Source: Photobacterium sp. GB-56 (GTDB taxonomy: Bacteria; Pseudomonadota; Gammaproteobacteria; Enterobacterales; Vibrionaceae). Taken from it: a stretch of 64,000 nucleotides of DNA. Of this stretch, positions 63,599 through 64,000 are shown piece after piece. Every line of letters starts with the position of its first letter. The stretch's first letter is position 1. Position numbers and translations under genes: made by a program. The stretch is from positions 62,001 through 126,000 of the forward strand of contig NZ_PYNW01000003.1 of the NCBI RefSeq assembly GCF_003026105.1, written 5' to 3'. The notes under the pieces are model-generated. The model did no database searches, had not been told where the DNA came from, and worked only from the letters and a program-made list of their open reading frames with translations.

Positions 63599-64000
63599 TT
63601 AACCTTTTTTCTTTAATACAAATAATTGATAGCCGTATTGACCTAAATAGTGCTCATGAATATGGATTTCGTTCTGAATATCTTTAATGGCATTGGACGT
63701 GAAATGTTGATTATCCAATTGAGCGATCTTGTTTTGTAATGGTGCTAGGTAGTTTGTCCATGACTGATCACTTTGGGTAAAGTGTTTAATCACTTCAAAA
63801 CCTGCTTGCTGCATTTGTTTGACTCGCTGTTCGCTGGTGGTCATATCTGGATAGTTTTGCAGCCAGAAATCGACTGCTTCTTGGCTTGGATTATCGGCTA
63901 ACCAAACCAAGTCACTGATAACCAAATAACCATGAGCCTTAATAAATGGTTTCCATTGTTTAAGTGCTTGCTCAACCCCCATGATGTAAGCACTGCCTTC
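63599..64000 (-). CDS. SAM-dependent methyltransferase, 5'-partial
   Basis: The frame is open to the window edge (reading EGSAYIMGVEQALKQWKPFI there), so only the C-terminal 133 residues are seen. The segment AYIMGVEQALKQWKPFIKAH with GYLVISDLVWL matches the late beta-4/beta-5 part of class I methyltransferases; the SAM-binding glycine loop lies outside. The C-terminal end (HEHYLGQYGYQLFVLKK) is typical of the family. The ATG at 63982 is internal, not the start. Confidence 0.85.
   Translation of the reverse strand, partial: EGSAYIMGVEQALKQWKPFIKAHGYLVISDLVWLADNPSQEAVDFWLQNYPDMTTSEQRVKQMQQAGFEVIKHFTQSDQSWTNYLAPLQNKIAQLDNQHFTSNAIKDIQNEIHIHEHYLGQYGYQLFVLKKKG

Overview
The window looks like a chromosomal segment of an AT-rich gammaproteobacterium of the Vibrionaceae, probably Photobacterium or a close relative. 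This rests on the overall gene style: a SelB-type factor, YjdM, a DUF2256 protein, a long RluA-type synthase, MsrA, YdgJ, and an old-yellow-enzyme/fumarate-reductase fusion next to ApbE. The genus is an inference. I see no tRNA, rRNA, CRISPR array, transposase or phage structural gene.

Region 1 (1-36,848) is one plus-strand cluster of seven secreted proteins that fills more than half the window. It holds a 5'-truncated giant protein (over 4,400 residues, seven tandem units of about 400 residues), a 3,021-residue paralogue, a small stand-alone DUF11-like protein, a 1,119-residue DUF11-type protein, a 2,213-residue protein with a SPOR-like segment and a predicted outer-membrane beta-barrel C-terminus, an OmpA-type lipoprotein, and a 925-residue DUF11-type protein. 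The two giants share a C-terminal half of about 1,600 residues that includes a bacterial L-type lectin module and several GEVED domains. A two-hairpin terminator/attenuator separates the first four genes from the last three. I read this as an undescribed cell-surface fibre or adhesin system: giant lectin-bearing surface proteins plus a smaller barrel/peptidoglycan anchoring operon.

Region 2 (36,849-43,712) holds a Sel1-repeat lipoprotein, a small lipoprotein, a SelB-like GTPase with no selA beside it, YjdM, a convergent hypothetical gene, a DUF2256 zinc-ribbon-like miniprotein and an RluA-family pseudouridine synthase.

Region 3 (43,713-49,038) is a gene-sparse accessory patch. It has a Hok/Gef-type toxin too short for usual ORF cutoffs, a KAP P-loop NTPase, an 816-base gap with several inverted repeats and a candidate structured small RNA, and a Tat-exported protein whose N-terminal half resembles domain I of insecticidal (Cry) delta-endotoxins. 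A small membrane protein follows.

Region 4 (49,039-60,045) is mostly housekeeping and redox genes: MAPEG protein, MsrA, HPF-like ribosome factor, a secreted P/T/A-rich protein, a COG3910-type ATPase, a LysR regulator divergent from an NAD(P)-binding protein, a three-domain NADH:2-enoate (fumarate-type) reductase followed by its probable flavin transferase ApbE, and YdgJ.

Region 5 (60,046-64,000) has a glycine-rich lipoprotein, an acyltransferase-3 membrane protein, a GNAT acetyltransferase and the C-terminal part of a SAM methyltransferase, all on the minus strand. Diverged copies of one ~300-base non-coding sequence lie upstream of both the lipoprotein gene and the acyltransferase gene.
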